A DNA stretch of 64,000 nt from Trichobilharzia szidati (Eukaryota; Platyhelminthes; Trematoda; Strigeidida; Schistosomatidae). The notes below the pieces were generated by a model, which did not search any database, had not been told where the DNA came from, and was given only the letters and a program-made list of their open reading frames with translations. This document shows, piece by piece, positions 1 to 13,000 of this stretch. How positions within the stretch are numbered: the stretch's first letter is position 1; every line of letters begins with the position of its first letter. The DNA is taken from NCBI GenBank assembly GCA_944472155.2, contig OX235271.1, forward strand, positions 123,013,329 through 123,077,328. The letters are read 5' to 3'. A program made the position numbers and the translations under genes.

Positions 1-3000
1 ATTTGGATCTAGTACATTGGGCATTAACAAACATAGGTAAAACTTACCCTCTAGAGGTTTCTGATTGCTTTCCATTTTCTTTCTGTACCCAAAAATACAT
101 AGAGGCACAACAGATTCACACCTCTCATGTGGGTCGTCCTTGTTTAACTTAGATTCTCTTACAGCATATCTGATGTTTTAACTGATAACAGACACACTTA
201 TGGTATTCTCAACTTCCCGAAAAGTTTCGAGGCTTTTCCAAATTCAACCCAGGTTTTAAATTCTCAAGGTTTGATATGCTCTTCGAAAACCTTGCTAACA
301 TCAACTCCGATCGTACTCTTCTCATCAGATTTACACATAGATTGTTGCATGTTGTAAACATGAACGTGATAGATATCGTTTTTTCCATATTTCTACATAT
401 TAAGTAACCAACTGAGCCAGCAACAATAGCGGCAACCGACAAATGAACTGGAAAAACAGCTTCTGCTATCCAAACATGTTCACGCGCATATTTTCCAAGA
501 CTTCTATACAGTACTATTTCATTAACAGCTGAAAATAACTAAAACACTGCAACCATGCACGAAAGCGACGTATGAAACAATTACAATGGAGTGGATGAAT
601 TGACCTGGTGTAAAAACTTCCGAAACAAACGAAATAACTGATTTGAACAACAACGGAAACAAAAATTAGGTGAATCGCAACATTTGTGAACAATATTCAC
701 CAAGATAAGTTGTGAATAACTGCAGGATAAACGTAAAAACCAACGTATTAACGAAGTGTTGGGGAAGTGCAATACAACATGACCGACTAACATGGACGAA
801 AATGAACTTCAGGTGTCGTACCCCACCAGTGACCTTAAACGTGACGCACAAGTTTAGTCCGAAGAAAGAAGTAAACTTAAAGAAACTATGTACAGAAATG
901 ACTTTCAATTTTGTTAAGAGGCCTCAAGGATCTTATATTTGTGAATTGTTAGTAATTTTCAGGTTATAAATTCACTACTACCAGTGGTTAATGTTTCGAC
1001 AGGTTTTCATGAGATTCAAGATGATTGCGAAGAATGAATCTTTATGCATAATTTAGACATCTGGTTTGAGGAGTATCTGAGGTATGTAAGCCTTCTAACT
1101 TCCTGGGGAAAAAAACAAAATGGTTTGTGACATATAAGATAAATTCCCTTTTAAATGAGACAAGTATCTGAATCTTGCTGGGATTATGTCCTTTTTGATG
1201 GAGCTCATAGTGAAAAGTGTTAGGCTGAATATGTGATACTAGTGGGATTTGCATTGTCACATGGAATATTGGAAGGACTCAAGTGCTTGCCACATCCAGT
1301 TGCACCAACTGATCTTGATATTACTATTCATTTTGATAATAGGAATACTATGCATAGTCTTCCTGATATGTCACACTGCTTACAGTTAGTACTGCCTTTC
1401 TGTCGAATAGCAGCCTATAGGTCCCTCCTACTTCTGGTACACGTACTGCGTAAGTCATATCAGTCATTATAGTTATCCACTTTCAGATCACCGAGATATT
1501 TTTGATTTCTTCTGGAGGCACCTTTGTCTATGATAGATATGGAAGTTGTAATTGTGACTGATATTTTTTACCACATTGTAAGCAGTAGTTGGCATGCAGA
1601 GACTTCTTGAAAGTCATGTCGAAAAGCGGAAGCGCACAAAGTTATGGATTGTATTATCTCTTAGGGCTCAGGTGACGAAAATGAATCCAACTTAAAACTT
1701 CTAATCGAAGTAATGGAAATGGTAGAAATTTTTGATCTGAAACGATTTAATAGGAAATACTCAGATCGTATACAGGTAAATCCTACTTAAGACCCCGTAA
1801 TGACTGCATTTTCTACGTGCAAACTGTCTACCAAAGTTCAAAATGACACACAAATATGAAGGTATTGTTTGCTTGCTTGACAAAGAATGTAATGTATATG
1901 ATAGTTGAAATCATGGGGAAATGTCATGACCACAGAAAAACAAACAGAATGAACCGTTTTGAGGACGCATTTTCATATTTCTTTCTTCCAATTGAAGGAG
2001 TACCAATCGTACACTTCATCCATTTAATTTCAGAAGTCCAGTAGCATCTTGTTAACACCCTTAGTGACATTAGTTGAATTAATGCTCCACCTGAAATATA
2101 TGCAAAAATGTAATGCACCACGTCGTAATATTACGTGATATTCATACTCTCGTGCCGATAATGCTCTTTATTTAGGTAAGGCTAACCTAAATCCTGTCGA
2201 CATTTCCAGGAATGCTAGAACAGGTTTAGAACCTGCGGAAATGAACTGCATTGGAATGCACTGATCCTATGACGCAATATTAATAATAGTATAATAATAA
2301 ATACTTATTCCTGTTTATGCAGGAACATACCAATTGTACAGGCATGGATAAGTTATTATATAAATTACACATATTTTGATGTATGGTGAATTTACAGTTT
2401 GTTTGTTCTTTCTGACATTAGAGTCAGTCGGAACAGTCTGCTAAATAGTCTGTCTGTGTAACACATAAAGAGATATAGAAATATTGTCTTCGCATTAACA
2501 AAAAACCCAGACATCAGATGAATGTAATACAAATATCTGGGAAGAATAAAGCTTGAAGGCAATTCTCCTATATAACTTTGTTGTGAACAGCATCGTTGAG
2601 TTAAGGTTAATTGATGTATTATTTTGAGGTCAGTGATGTATTTATTTTTTTCAGCGGTCTAATCGTAGTTTTATAATAGGAGAGAAGTTTGATCGTGGAT
2701 GCGGAAACTAGATAAGGTCATGTTGGATTGTTTTACTGCATGGAATGGGCCTGAGGTCGATTATAGAACTATCCATTGGCGTCAATTGTGTCAGCATGAC
2801 ATACTGTACATGTAAGTTGAGTAATACATTGAAAACTGTTTGAAAACCAGTTGCTTCTTTATTTCAGATCAAGAATACTCTTTGTACAGAATGTTGGCCA
2901 GCGTCTTCAAATGGTAGCATCAGATCGTTCATGGAATTTGAGTTTGAATTTACTTAAATGGTCATTTCAGTTAAAATGTTGGGTTGTTCAACTTCAACCA

Positions 3001-3199
3001 GGAGGTAAATAGAAGAGTACGCTCAGCAACAGAATATCAGAAAGAGAAAGTATGTGAACATGAAAAGAACATTAATGTTTTTATGTATATATAAATGTCT
3101 ATGAATATATATAACCGTATAGTAAACATTTCCTGTATTCTAGTTGTGTTTTCATGTATTATTGCGAAGTCTTAGAGTTTATTTAGTGTCATAATATTT
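1..3199. other. No gene recognised (left flank)
   Basis: Only short open frames are present, none longer than about 85 codons, and none shows a recognisable domain. No tRNA-like box, poly-A-tailed retroposon or long simple repeat was seen. The segment could hold introns or exons of a gene extending out of the window, but no convincing splice-linked frame was found. Confidence 0.5.
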
Positions 3200-3209
3200 A
3201 GTAGTGAGT

Positions 3210-4910
3210 CTAGGCCGTATAGTGTTCTAATAGCTGATGCGTTTTAGAAATAAGTGGTGCGGTCTGATTGGCATAGTCATTGGGATGAAACAGTTTATAT
3301 AGCAAGCGTTTAAAGCTTATAATAGAGTGACAGGTCCTTATTTCTAGAGGTAAACTGTTCCAGATCTTAGAGTACATGACTACGAAGAAGTTTACACGGA
3401 GTGCTGTCTTGCAGCTTTTCCTAGATACTGTGCACGTTTGGTTACGCGGGTTGTAGGAGCCTTCCGGTGAGAACTGTATCTCCTTGCTCTCTGAGAATGA
3501 TATTTTATGCAAGACTTTAAAGAAGAATGTTAGATTAATGCTGAGTCGCCTCATCCAGAGTGGGTCGATACCTAGAGTTATGCACCTTGATGTGTAGTCC
3601 TTTTCGCAGTCAAATCCTAGTAGTTTGGACGTGAAGTATCGTTCGGCACTTTCTATTTTAAGCTTGTCACTTACGCGAGTGCTGCTGAGAATAAATGGAC
3701 AATATTCCAGTAGTGGTCTGACACATGTCTTATATAATATAAGTTTCACCTCGTAGTTGTGGAAATTCCTGAGTATGCATCCTAAGAGCATCCTCGATTT
3801 ACGCGTCTGTGTAGCCACTTGCTCAGAAAATGTCAGGTCACTAGAGTACCTGAGTCCTAGGTCAACAACACTTTGGAGTTCAGGCAAGTCAATAGATTCA
3901 AGTGCCAGTTTGATATTTATTGAGGGTGCACCGAAACAGATCCAGCCACATTTGTTAAGGTTGAATTTTAGGTTCCATGTGGAGGACCATGCAGTTACTC
4001 GATCTAGTTCTTCCTGAACAGCTTTCTGAAAGTATCCTAAGTCATCACAGTGGAATGTGTAAGCTACTTTAAGATCATCTGCAAAGATGAATGGTTTAGC
4101 CAGTGAGAAACAGCTGCATATGTCGTTGACATATAGAGTGAATAGGAGGGGGCCTAAGACGCTACCTTGAACTACTCCAGAAGTGACTGGACTAGGTTTA
4201 GAGTTTACAGAACCCAGTCTAACTACTTGGGACCTATTGTTAAGGAATGATTCAATCCATCATAATAATGGGTTACGTATTGCTAAGGAGTTCAGCTTAT
4301 TGATTAGAAGCAAATGGTCAACGCGGTCAAAGGCCTTGGAGATGTCGAAGTAGATGACTAGTACTAGATGTTTGTTTCGGCTACTGGTTATATAGTTAAA
4401 GAAGTCAAGGTGACATGTCATGCATGATCTGGATTTTAGGAATCCATGTTGGTTTGGACTTAGAATATTGCAGCTGAGCATATGTTTGAGAACATCACCT
4501 TTAACTATTCTTTCCATAATTCTAGATGCTATGGTTGTAATATTGATTGGCCTATAGTTGTTGACTTCAGTTTTCGATCCGCATTTGTGTTTGGGTATTA
4601 TGATTGTGGTTTTCCATTTATCTGGATAGGTTTGGCTTTCTCGGGACATTGTAAAGATCTTAAGTAATAAAAAGGAAATGTCAGAACCACCGCGTTTATA
4701 GAAATACGATGGTATGCCGTCAATACCAGCACTACTAGAGTTTTTAAGAGTTTTAATGGCTTGGTTAATATTAGAGTAAGTGAAATGAACTGTACTGATT
4801 TGTTTCAGCGTTGAAGAAGAAGGGAGTTCCATTGTATATTTTAAACCGAGAAGTGGGCCTAAGGTAGTTAGCTGCAAACGTCTCGTTAAACAGTTCACAC
4901 ATGTCTGCAT
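3210..4910 (-). pseudogene. CR1-like pol, reverse transcriptase and C-terminal part
   Basis: The RT begins in the frame 4910-4260 with the NNYRPI block, the FDISKAFD catalytic block and the HGF.KSRS block, all hallmarks of CR1/Jockey-group RT. After a TGA near 4260 the same frame resumes with SQVVRLG, then GSVLGPLLF and the catalytic FADD, and runs into the 225-aa frame 3887-3210. That last frame holds the thumb and the distal region containing RLL.C..RN and PLLEYC-like blocks, seen in CR1-clade elements. An internal stop plus upstream frameshifts make it non-functional, although the catalytic aspartates survive. Confidence 0.8.
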
Positions 4911-5168
4911 GGTTGCTGTATAGTTAACCCTTGTGTATAAGGGGAGAAATTTTAGGGCTTTGACGATTCATTCGTTTCTTTAGGATTTCTGTGGGAGCAC
5001 ACACTCTGGTGGTGCTGGCTGGTGCGGTGCATTCTTCATTTCTCATACGCAAGTTATGAGCTTGCGAGATGGAGCTCAGAGTACTAAGTATTGACCCTAG
5101 TGTACTAAAGTCGTGTCGTCTGAAGTAACTTGTTGACAGTCTCTTCATTTTCCTACGATCCTTAGGCT

Positions 5169-6491
5169 TTATGAATGTCTTTCTATGTGGCAAAACTTTA
5201 GTGTTTGAAGTGGGATGACAGCATCTAAGCATGTGTTGGAGTTATAGTAAAAGATGTCTAGAGCTTTCGAGAGGCTATCAGTATAGAAGTACTCACTCCA
5301 TTCTGAGGATCTTAGCATTGATTTTACTAGGGTCCAGTCTGCCTTACTGTAGTTCCTGTAAGTTATTTGTTGTGAAGTAGGGGTATGGGCTGCATTGCTA
5401 CTTGACGGAAGTGGCAGTGCACACAGAACTGTTTTGTGGTCACTCCCTGAAAACTCAGAACCTACTAGGGTAGAAAGGGGACTTATATTGTGGCAGAAGA
5501 TTAAGTCTAGTACGTTATTACCTCTTGTAGGGGTTGTGACAGTCTGTTTCCAGCCAAGTATATCCAGTGTGCCTGAGAACTTATCAAATTTAGTTGGGCC
5601 TGTGGGTATATCCCAGTTGATTTCTGGTAAGTTAAAGTCTCCACATAGGATCTTATGATCGTAGTGTAGGGTGGATAATTGTTCCAGAGTATTAATAAGT
5701 TGGGTCTCGTAATTACTAAAGGTACCACGTGCTCTGTAGGTGCATCCAATTAATACCATTGCGTTGTTTAAGTGTAAGTTAACCCATAGAGTCTCAGACA
5801 TGTTAAGTGTAGTACTTTCTAGCTGTGATACTGTAAGTGCAATCAGAAAGTACATGAGGCAACCCCCTCCCTTACCACCTTCCCTGTCACACCGAAAGTG
5901 TGTGTAGTTATCTAAGCTTATCTCTTCATCCAGTATGTTCGAGTTACACCAGGATTCAGTGATGACAATTATAGGGGGTTTGTATATTACTGTGAGTGCT
6001 CTGAGCATCGATAGTTTATTTAGAACAGATCTAGCATTTATGAGTACCAGATAAAGATGAGATTTGAAATAGCATTTGAAGTATTTAAGTTCGTTAATCA
6101 GCCCCGAATATGGTTCAGCACCCAGTTGTACTGTTTCACATGACGACCCTATATTAAGAGGAGTTTCAACACCATGCTCATCTATGTCTATCGAGTTGGT
6201 GTGTGCTGTTTTCAGTGAAGAAGTAAGCGTTGGAGTACTGGATTTGCTATAGGCTGAGGCATTTTTAGATTTAGTTAATCTGGAAACGTGGGTAGGGATC
6301 TTTATTTGACCTAAACTTGTGCACGTATCAAGTGTGCTTAGTGGATGCGGGTGCACTAGACTGTTCCTGTATTCATGCGAGGGGGAAGCCAGCACTAGTG
6401 GTTTAGAAGTGTTAACATCCCTACCAGCTGTTGTTTCCACGCTGACAGGGACGCAGGGGATAAAAAATGATTGGGACCTTGTGAAGACCAT
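5169..6491 (-). pseudogene. CR1-like pol, endonuclease part
   Basis: The 440-aa frame carries an exonuclease/endonuclease/phosphatase domain at about residues 147-362. Visible signatures are Asn152 in the INARS block, Glu179 in TESW, GDFN at 284-287 and SDH at 350-352, which together supply the metal-binding and catalytic residues of LINE endonucleases. This enzyme nicks target DNA to prime reverse transcription. The first 145 residues are Ser/Thr-rich and low complexity. The frame is lost near 5.2 kb and continues in another frame at 5232-4924, so endonuclease and RT are no longer in one ORF. Confidence 0.8.
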
Positions 6492-6848
6492 GGTTTATAA
6501 TTCCACCTATTGCTAGGTACTAGTTGTGTCCTTGTATGGGTTTCGTGTGTACTGCTTTGTGAGTTAGTTCCCAGCAAACTTGTACCATATATCCGATCAA
6601 AATTTATTTGTGTGCCATACTGTGAATACCCTGAGTTGTTGGTGGTCGAGTTCTGACTATTGCCACTTGTACTATTGAGGATGGCACTGTTGTGACGTAG
6701 GTTATCAGTGTGTGTCATGGTGCTATTTCGCACGTTGTGGGTGCTAATACTATTGACCCTGGGGAGTGTGGGCTTATTTATACTGCCATTGTTGTTGTTG
6801 GCATGATTTGGGGTCATATTTTCCTTTATTTTACCAATGGACTTATGG

Positions 6849-7976
6849 CTATGAGAGGACAGGGTCGAATTTCGGGGACTTTGACTTTTTTCTGGGATTA
6901 TTTAGTGACATGCCTATATCTACGGTCATAGGTGGTATGGTTTTATTAGCTATTCGATTACAATCTTGTGGCCTTTCGGTTGGTGTCGCTCTCTGAGAGG
7001 ATAATTCTGTGTGGTTTGAGAGGGGTGGTGCGGTGGGTTCTACGGTATCTCTCAAAGGGTTGGGTATAATTGCTGCTTGCAATGTCCTATTATTTATTCC
7101 ACAATTAGGCTTAGTGAGATAATTGTATGCGCGCCTTTCTATGACTGTTTTGACCACTGTAACCTTTGTTAGTTTGTAGTTTCTGGCTTGCGATAGGGTG
7201 TGTTGGGAGTGGATGAATTTTCTGACCTCTGCCGGTGTTTCGAACTGAAAACGAATAGGACAACACTTTTCATGTTGACTCCTCTTCAGCCTGTGGCACT
7301 TAGTCTTGGAGTTGGGCATTTTCGCCTCACTAAGTAAGAGGCGCTGTACCCTTTTCAGTGCTTCATTGTCCGGAACGTTGTGGACAATAGCATTTAGTTT
7401 AGCGTCGAGTCGTTTTGTTACTTCTGTAGTAACAAAGTTAATGAGGTTATCTACCTTAGATACCGATTCTGTGTCTAGTTTGTTAAGGTCTACAGTTTTC
7501 ATGAGGATAGTTAAAGGTGTTAGTTCACAGACCTGCGATCTGATATCGTTGATCTGATCTGATAATTTGGATATTTTGGTATTGGTTTCAGAAATTCTAG
7601 GATTTACTGACTTATCGTTTTTTATTTCCCTTAACTCGGCCTTAAGTTCTCCTATAGACAACTTAAGAAGTTCTATTTCTGAAGATAGTACTGAAACAGA
7701 GCTTGGAGGCTGGAGTTTTTCGATCAGCACATAAGGTGTAGAGAGGGTTTCTGTATGAGCAGAGGGTACTGAATTTTCAGGAGTAGTGCTAATACTAGCT
7801 GTCAGTACAGTTTTATCCCCAGTTTCAGCTCGACGCTTACGACATACAAGTGAGTTATGCGGCTCACTATAACCGTTTGTAGGGAGTGTGTTGCTTGATG
7901 TAGCAATCAAGGACGTAAAATTAGTCATCAGTTTAACAGGGGATTGAGTTCGTTGCTTTTTACTTTGATTAACCAT
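6849..7976 (-). CDS. CR1-like element ORF1 protein (375 aa)
   Basis: This is an open frame of 375 residues at the 5' end of the CR1-like element. Residues about 95-165 are rich in heptad-spaced Leu/Ile with Lys/Glu, consistent with a coiled coil. The following 100 residues are basic and contain the block of small motifs typical of CR1-family ORF1 RNA-binding proteins. No CCHC zinc knuckle is visible. It precedes the endonuclease ORF, as expected, and is the best preserved frame of the element. A second frame (6817 to 6395), rich in Asn, Ser and Thr, bridges the gap to the endonuclease and may be the displaced ORF1 tail or ORF2 leader after a frameshift. The role, binding element RNA to form the retrotransposition particle, is inferred from family membership only. 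Confidence 0.65.
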   Translation of the reverse strand: MVNQSKKQRTQSPVKLMTNFTSLIATSSNTLPTNGYSEPHNSLVCRKRRAETGDKTVLTASISTTPENSVPSAHTETLSTPYVLIEKLQPPSSVSVLSSEIELLKLSIGELKAELREIKNDKSVNPRISETNTKISKLSDQINDIRSQVCELTPLTILMKTVDLNKLDTESVSKVDNLINFVTTEVTKRLDAKLNAIVHNVPDNEALKRVQRLLLSEAKMPNSKTKCHRLKRSQHEKCCPIRFQFETPAEVRKFIHSQHTLSQARNYKLTKVTVVKTVIERRAYNYLTKPNCGINNRTLQAAIIPNPLRDTVEPTAPPLSNHTELSSQRATPTERPQDCNRIANKTIPPMTVDIGMSLNNPRKKSKSPKFDPVLS

Positions 7977-8000
7977 AACTATTTGCTACAAGAGTTAATG

Positions 8001-8866
8001 GTTACAGGTATGGAGGAGGTAGAGTACTTGTGCAAGGATTACAACAAGATAAATTTTATCTAACGAAACACGCAAAATGTAACGCAAACGTTGAACGTAC
8101 CGCTGCATCGCAGAGACTAACTTCTATCCCAAGTTTTGAGACTCCAAGGCTTAACCGAAGTTCGTGTGAATTGGTTATGGTCGTACGGGATTACACTTAA
8201 CTATACTTGCAAGTTCTCACCTCAGGAAGTACCGGTCTAGTGTGCCGTACTCCCACCGCGAGCATGATAAGTCCAAGACAAGAAAGTTTATGGGAAAGTT
8301 TATTTTTATCCCGATACAAAATAAGCTGATATACATACTTATTATATATAGAAAACGTCCTATTCCTTCAACCGCTACTCCTGCATAATCCGCTGGAATC
8401 CTGTCTCCAAACTTCTCTGGGATTTTTTCCATGTAAACATGGATAAGCCTGGTGCTCGTGAGGTATTCCTCACATGGTTTATTTGAGGCGACTGCCAACG
8501 TGCTTGGAGGTGCGTATGAATCACTTGACCATATCAAATGTTGACACTTTTGTAGTATATGATTAACTACGAATGGTAATATAGTTAACGTAAATATGAT
8601 AAAAACAATGTGCTTTTAGTTCCAAATCAGTACTAATGTTACCATATGGAATCTTCAACATTTCGTATAGTATTGCATCTAATTTTATCGAATAACATAA
8701 AAAGCAATTGAAAAGACAACACAGGATTGTTAGTGACAGTTCTTGTTTGGTATTTGTAGTTACAGTGAAGTCATATGCGCAGATATACAAAAAATATACA
8801 TATATATGTATATATATAGAGAGAAAGAAGGTCAGGGTCAACTCGAACCTCTCATCCTAGACAACA
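8001..8866. other. Gap with one unrecognised minus-strand frame and an AT microsatellite
   Basis: A 106-aa minus-strand frame (8537-8217) contains an unusually protein-like stretch at roughly residues 35-65, including PEKFGDRIPADYAG, but no family was recognised. It could be part of the upstream end of the CR1-like element or a separate element. At 8789-8822 there is a short ATAT/GTAT simple repeat followed by GA-rich sequence. Confidence 0.3.
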
Positions 8867-9745
8867 GTGCGTAGTGGAGTGCCACAAGGCACGGTACTGG
8901 GACCTCTCCTATTTATTTTATACATCAATGAGTTATCTTCGCTCACTGATTCCCCTATGGTCCTATACGCAGACGGCTTAAAAATCTGGAGAGAGCTAAA
9001 GAAGGAGAGTGATACGCTGAGGCTGCAAGGAGACCTCAACAAACTGTTAGAGTTGTCCATAGAATGGATTCTTCACATCAATGTAGAGAAATATGCTACC
9101 ATGCGCATTGGACACGCAAGCATAAGCCCCTACGAATTAGAGGGAATAAAACTTTCATCAGTTCAGACTCATTTGGATTTAGGTGTTGTAGTAAGTCATG
9201 ACTTAAAAACTACAGCACACTGTTGTGAGGTGGTTGCACGTAGTTTCAGATCCTTATGGGCAACTCCCAGATGTTTCACCAAAGAAATGTTCACCTCCTC
9301 ATATGCATATCTGTGTGATCAAAGCTGTAAAACTGTATCCAGAGAGCCAATCCTTGCCTTGCAGGGCACTCACATATTCTAGAAAGCATCCAAACGTGTG
9401 ATTCCTGGCATGACTAACCTATCACATAAGGAAAGACAAAACAAGTCTCTTCTCCCTATCATACCGTCGGCACAAAGGAGATTCAATTACAATGTTTAAA
9501 GTTTTAAATAATGACTACTGGCCTGATCTATCCTCTCTTTTCCGTCACAACAGGTTGGAGTACCTCAAAGGAAATAGAAGGAGGGTTCAAAAGACAAGGA
9601 GAAACTATATCGCTCTGGAGTACTGGTTCTAACAAAGGGTCATAAACTGCTTCTACCGACTCCTAGAAGAAGTAGTGCCTGCAATCTCAACTGATTCACT
9701 CAATAAGGGTTTGAACAAACACATAAATATACTAGAAAATGATTA
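8850..9745 (+). pseudogene. CR1/Jockey-like reverse transcriptase fragment, 5'-truncated
   Basis: The frame starting at 8867 begins inside the RT palm with SGVPQGTVLGPLLF, then a catalytic box reading YADG instead of the required YADD, followed by thumb sequence. After the stop near 9380 the similarity continues in other frames to about 9745 with RRHKGDSI-like and LEYLKGNRRR-like C-terminal blocks of CR1-family pol. The orientation is opposite to the large CR1-like element and the sequence is different, so this is an independent, older insertion. Truncation at the 5' end, the D-to-G change and several frame breaks show it is dead. Confidence 0.75.
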
Positions 9746-10037
9746 ATACAGGCTCATAGCCTGAATGCACCCTTCTAATTGCATTTAGTAATAATGTGTT
9801 TCTTAGGGATATCAGAAGCCTACTCTTCTACTGTTTATTGTAGAGGGTGAGTTGTCCAAGCCATATTTACGGATTTTATTTTTAACATGCATCAGTGCTA
9901 TTCACTAAAAAAGTGTTTTACTGTATTGAAGTTTCTATTTTTTAAGTTCATCGGTTTCATTGTTCACGCGACGTTTTGAATTTGACTTATAGCTGCGTGC
10001 TGTTGTAGCGTGCTGGGTTTCATAATACGCAATAGTT

Positions 10038-13000
10038 ATGCAAATCAATGGATGTATGGGAAGCAGTCTGTCGGATATATTTCCTTCTATTCCTAGCCAA
10101 GACCCTAACGGTGGCTTAATGCCTGTTCCAGCTATACATGTCAACGGACCAAACATTAACAATAGTGATTCTATGTCTCGGCTACAATATCTTGGCTTAA
10201 GTTTGCTGCAAAACGGTCAAAATGGAAATGGTGGCGCATTTTTCAATGAGGACCGCTCGCGTACCAATCTGATTATCAATTACCTTCCTCAAAGTTTCGA
10301 CCAAAATGATTTGCAACGTCTTTTTGAACGTGTTGGCCCTATAAGACAATGCAAGCTTATAAGGGATAAGGTAGTAATTTTGCTAACTTTATATGTGGTT
10401 TAGGAGTCGGGCGCTAGTTTATGCTACGGATTCGTGGATTTCGTCAACCCTCAGCACGCAGCCTTGGCTATACAAACATATCACGGCTATGAGTGTGACC
10501 GAAAGCGTTTACGAGTGGCATACGCCAGCTCAGGTGGGCGGCGAATTATTCCAGGTGAGTAACTTAACATCATTTTATGTCATAGGAAATCGCCCTCAAA
10601 AATTTTCTAATGTAAGCGACGTTCAGGGCACTCCGAATGTTGAAGTTACTAATGAAAATATAATTGGTTGGGAAGTACTAGTTACTGGAACACCTATAGA
10701 GTGGACTAAACCAGAATTACTTGTAAGCTAGCCATACTGTTCAACCAAAATTTCAGCGTTTGTTTTCGAACTTTGGAGCTCTTATAGACGTGCTGCCGCT
10801 GACTCCTCGGCTACCTGACTCTCCGCCTGGTCAGAAGCCAGGCTTCAGTCCACCTTCGAATGGGACTTCTAGTGACGTGAGCTCCGAGTCTCCAGATGGC
10901 AAACATGCATCAGGTGCACGTGTCATTTTCCAGGAAAAAGAAAGGTAGGTTCATGTGTACACTTAGTCACGTTTTCTAGTGCGGAAATTTCGGTCTTGCG
11001 TTTGAATGGTTATCAGGCTCCAGATTGGTGCTCATCTCTCAACCTGAGATTAATTGGTCCAGTAACTCGGGAAATGTGTGGTCACTTCTATTCTTCACGT
11101 CAATCTCCACCCTATACATTTGGGCGTATGCTAAACAGCCAAAGTATTGCTGATCCTTTGACTGAATCGGATATATTTACAAACGTGCTGAATAGACGAG
11201 TTTTAAACACACCGAACTGTGCAGTTCATGGTAATCCTCAAAGCCACTTTGTAACAGATGCGAAGAGTTCTGAAGTTCTACCGGTCGCACCGGAGGGTAA
11301 CAATCTACATCTCCAATCAAATTCAGTCTTCAATATTCCTCCTCGAGCAGTCATGCGAAACAAAGGTGAGTGTGTGCCGCTACATATGTTCAACTATTCA
11401 CTGTTGGGAACCATTTCTCGCCTTGTAGTTTCCTTAGTTTTAATATTTTCTAGTATGTAGGATCATGAAGTACTTACCGATTTTATTCAGATTCAGATAA
11501 TAGAGATAATAGGCTCTTGTGGCCTGTGTTTTTAATTATGGAGGATGTCGTACACTGCTACTTTAAGTCAGTATTATTTTCAGGTAGCTTTCCGCTGTGC
11601 ATTGCAAATAATACATTGTGCATATGGTTGAAAGTTAACTGCTGGAATACGCTTTTTTTAAGGCCATCGATTCTGAACTAGAGATTTAATTGTAGAGAAT
11701 GAGACTAGACAAGTAGTATGCCAACTTATGCAGAATTATGATCAAAACTAACGGCACTCAGATATTTTGTCTCAAATTTGGGCGACAGCATAAGAAATTG
11801 CTTGAGTTCACCTCACCGCATTTGTCTTATCAGTCTTATCACCTCAGTGCATCTGAAGGGTTATGATGGGTAGAATAGGCGTTCTTAGCAAACGAACTGA
11901 TTGAGACCATGCATGATCTTGTTGGGGTTACATAGTCGTAATTTGCATGCCCCGGTGAAAAGGTTTCGAGGTGAGTTTGTTTTTACTAGGAAGCAAACTG
12001 GTTGCAAGATAATATTCTCATCATTGAACACATCGTATGCATAATCGGTCTTCTCAGGAGTAGTCTACATCAGCCTATGAAGAGTAACGAGTGCAGTATT
12101 TGAATTTGTTGATCAACTTAATGGACTGGATGCGGACGAAATTTCACCACAAAATGGATGACTGGTCCGGTATTTACTAACGGGTGCGCTATCCGGATGC
12201 CCATCAAAAACTGTACTTTACAGCCAATAATTTATATTCAACCTGTGTTGACGCGGTCGATTGGCTACACTTAAAGGTCATTACCAATAGCTTTCCGAAG
12301 TTAATCATGTAGATTTGTGTGGACTGTTTCCGTCATCCTATGTGGTAGATTGTCTAGCTTAACTTCATTGGAGTTATAATTGAGTTTCTGCTAATTGAAT
12401 GAACACTGTCAAGATGATTCAGTGATACTAAATACCGAAGTTTGCAAGGTGTTAAGTTGCTTCAAGTCAGATTAGGGATTAGAGCCATTAGTATTTAAGT
12501 GCTGCATATACACCATGGCCCAACTAGTGTTGCATGTCTGTACTCAAGTTAGGTCACATTTACTTTTTCCTTAATCAGGTTGTCGAGGCACTATCTAATG
12601 ATTTTAAAACCCTCTTTAACTAGTTTTGAGTTGTGGTTATTTGAATTTTGATTTCCGTAGTGAGTGACCCAACATCAACTTCAATCTTCAACCAGGATGT
12701 TCTTTCTCATACTGGTTCGTTAGGCATCCTCGATTTTCTTGACAGTCACCAAAATGCAAATTCGACAAGTGGGACTGACCGATGTACATCTAGAGATGTC
12801 TCCGTAATCAACACATTGAACTCTGAACGCGTTGCCGACAGTGAACAACCGAAGCTGCAGAATTCGCTGAAGAACTTGACAAGTGCTCAAAATCACTCTT
12901 CATGGCCATTCGTCCAGCATCGGTCTACCTTAACTGCACTGTCTGAAAACGGGCGGTCTAACGAAATGAACAAAGGTACTCCAACAGCTGGGGGTTACAG

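Larger units (their letters stand above)
3200..8000 (-). mobile_element. CR1-like (SR1/Perere-type) non-LTR retrotransposon, nearly full length, inactivated
   Basis: Read on the minus strand the parts come in element order: a coiled-coil ORF1 (7976 to 6849), an apurinic-like endonuclease (6491 to 5169), a reverse transcriptase (about 4910 to 3890) and the long C-terminal region typical of CR1 pol (3887 to 3210). The RT retains FADD and the endonuclease retains its catalytic signatures, so the family assignment is firm. The copy is dead: frameshifts near 5.2 kb and 4.85 kb, an in-frame TAA at 4924-4926 and a TGA just after the fingers/palm block near 4.26 kb. No clear target-site duplication was identified and exact ends are uncertain; the 5' UTR may extend to about 8.2 kb. 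CR1-clade elements insert by target-primed reverse transcription and usually end in a short tandem repeat rather than poly-A. Confidence 0.85.
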
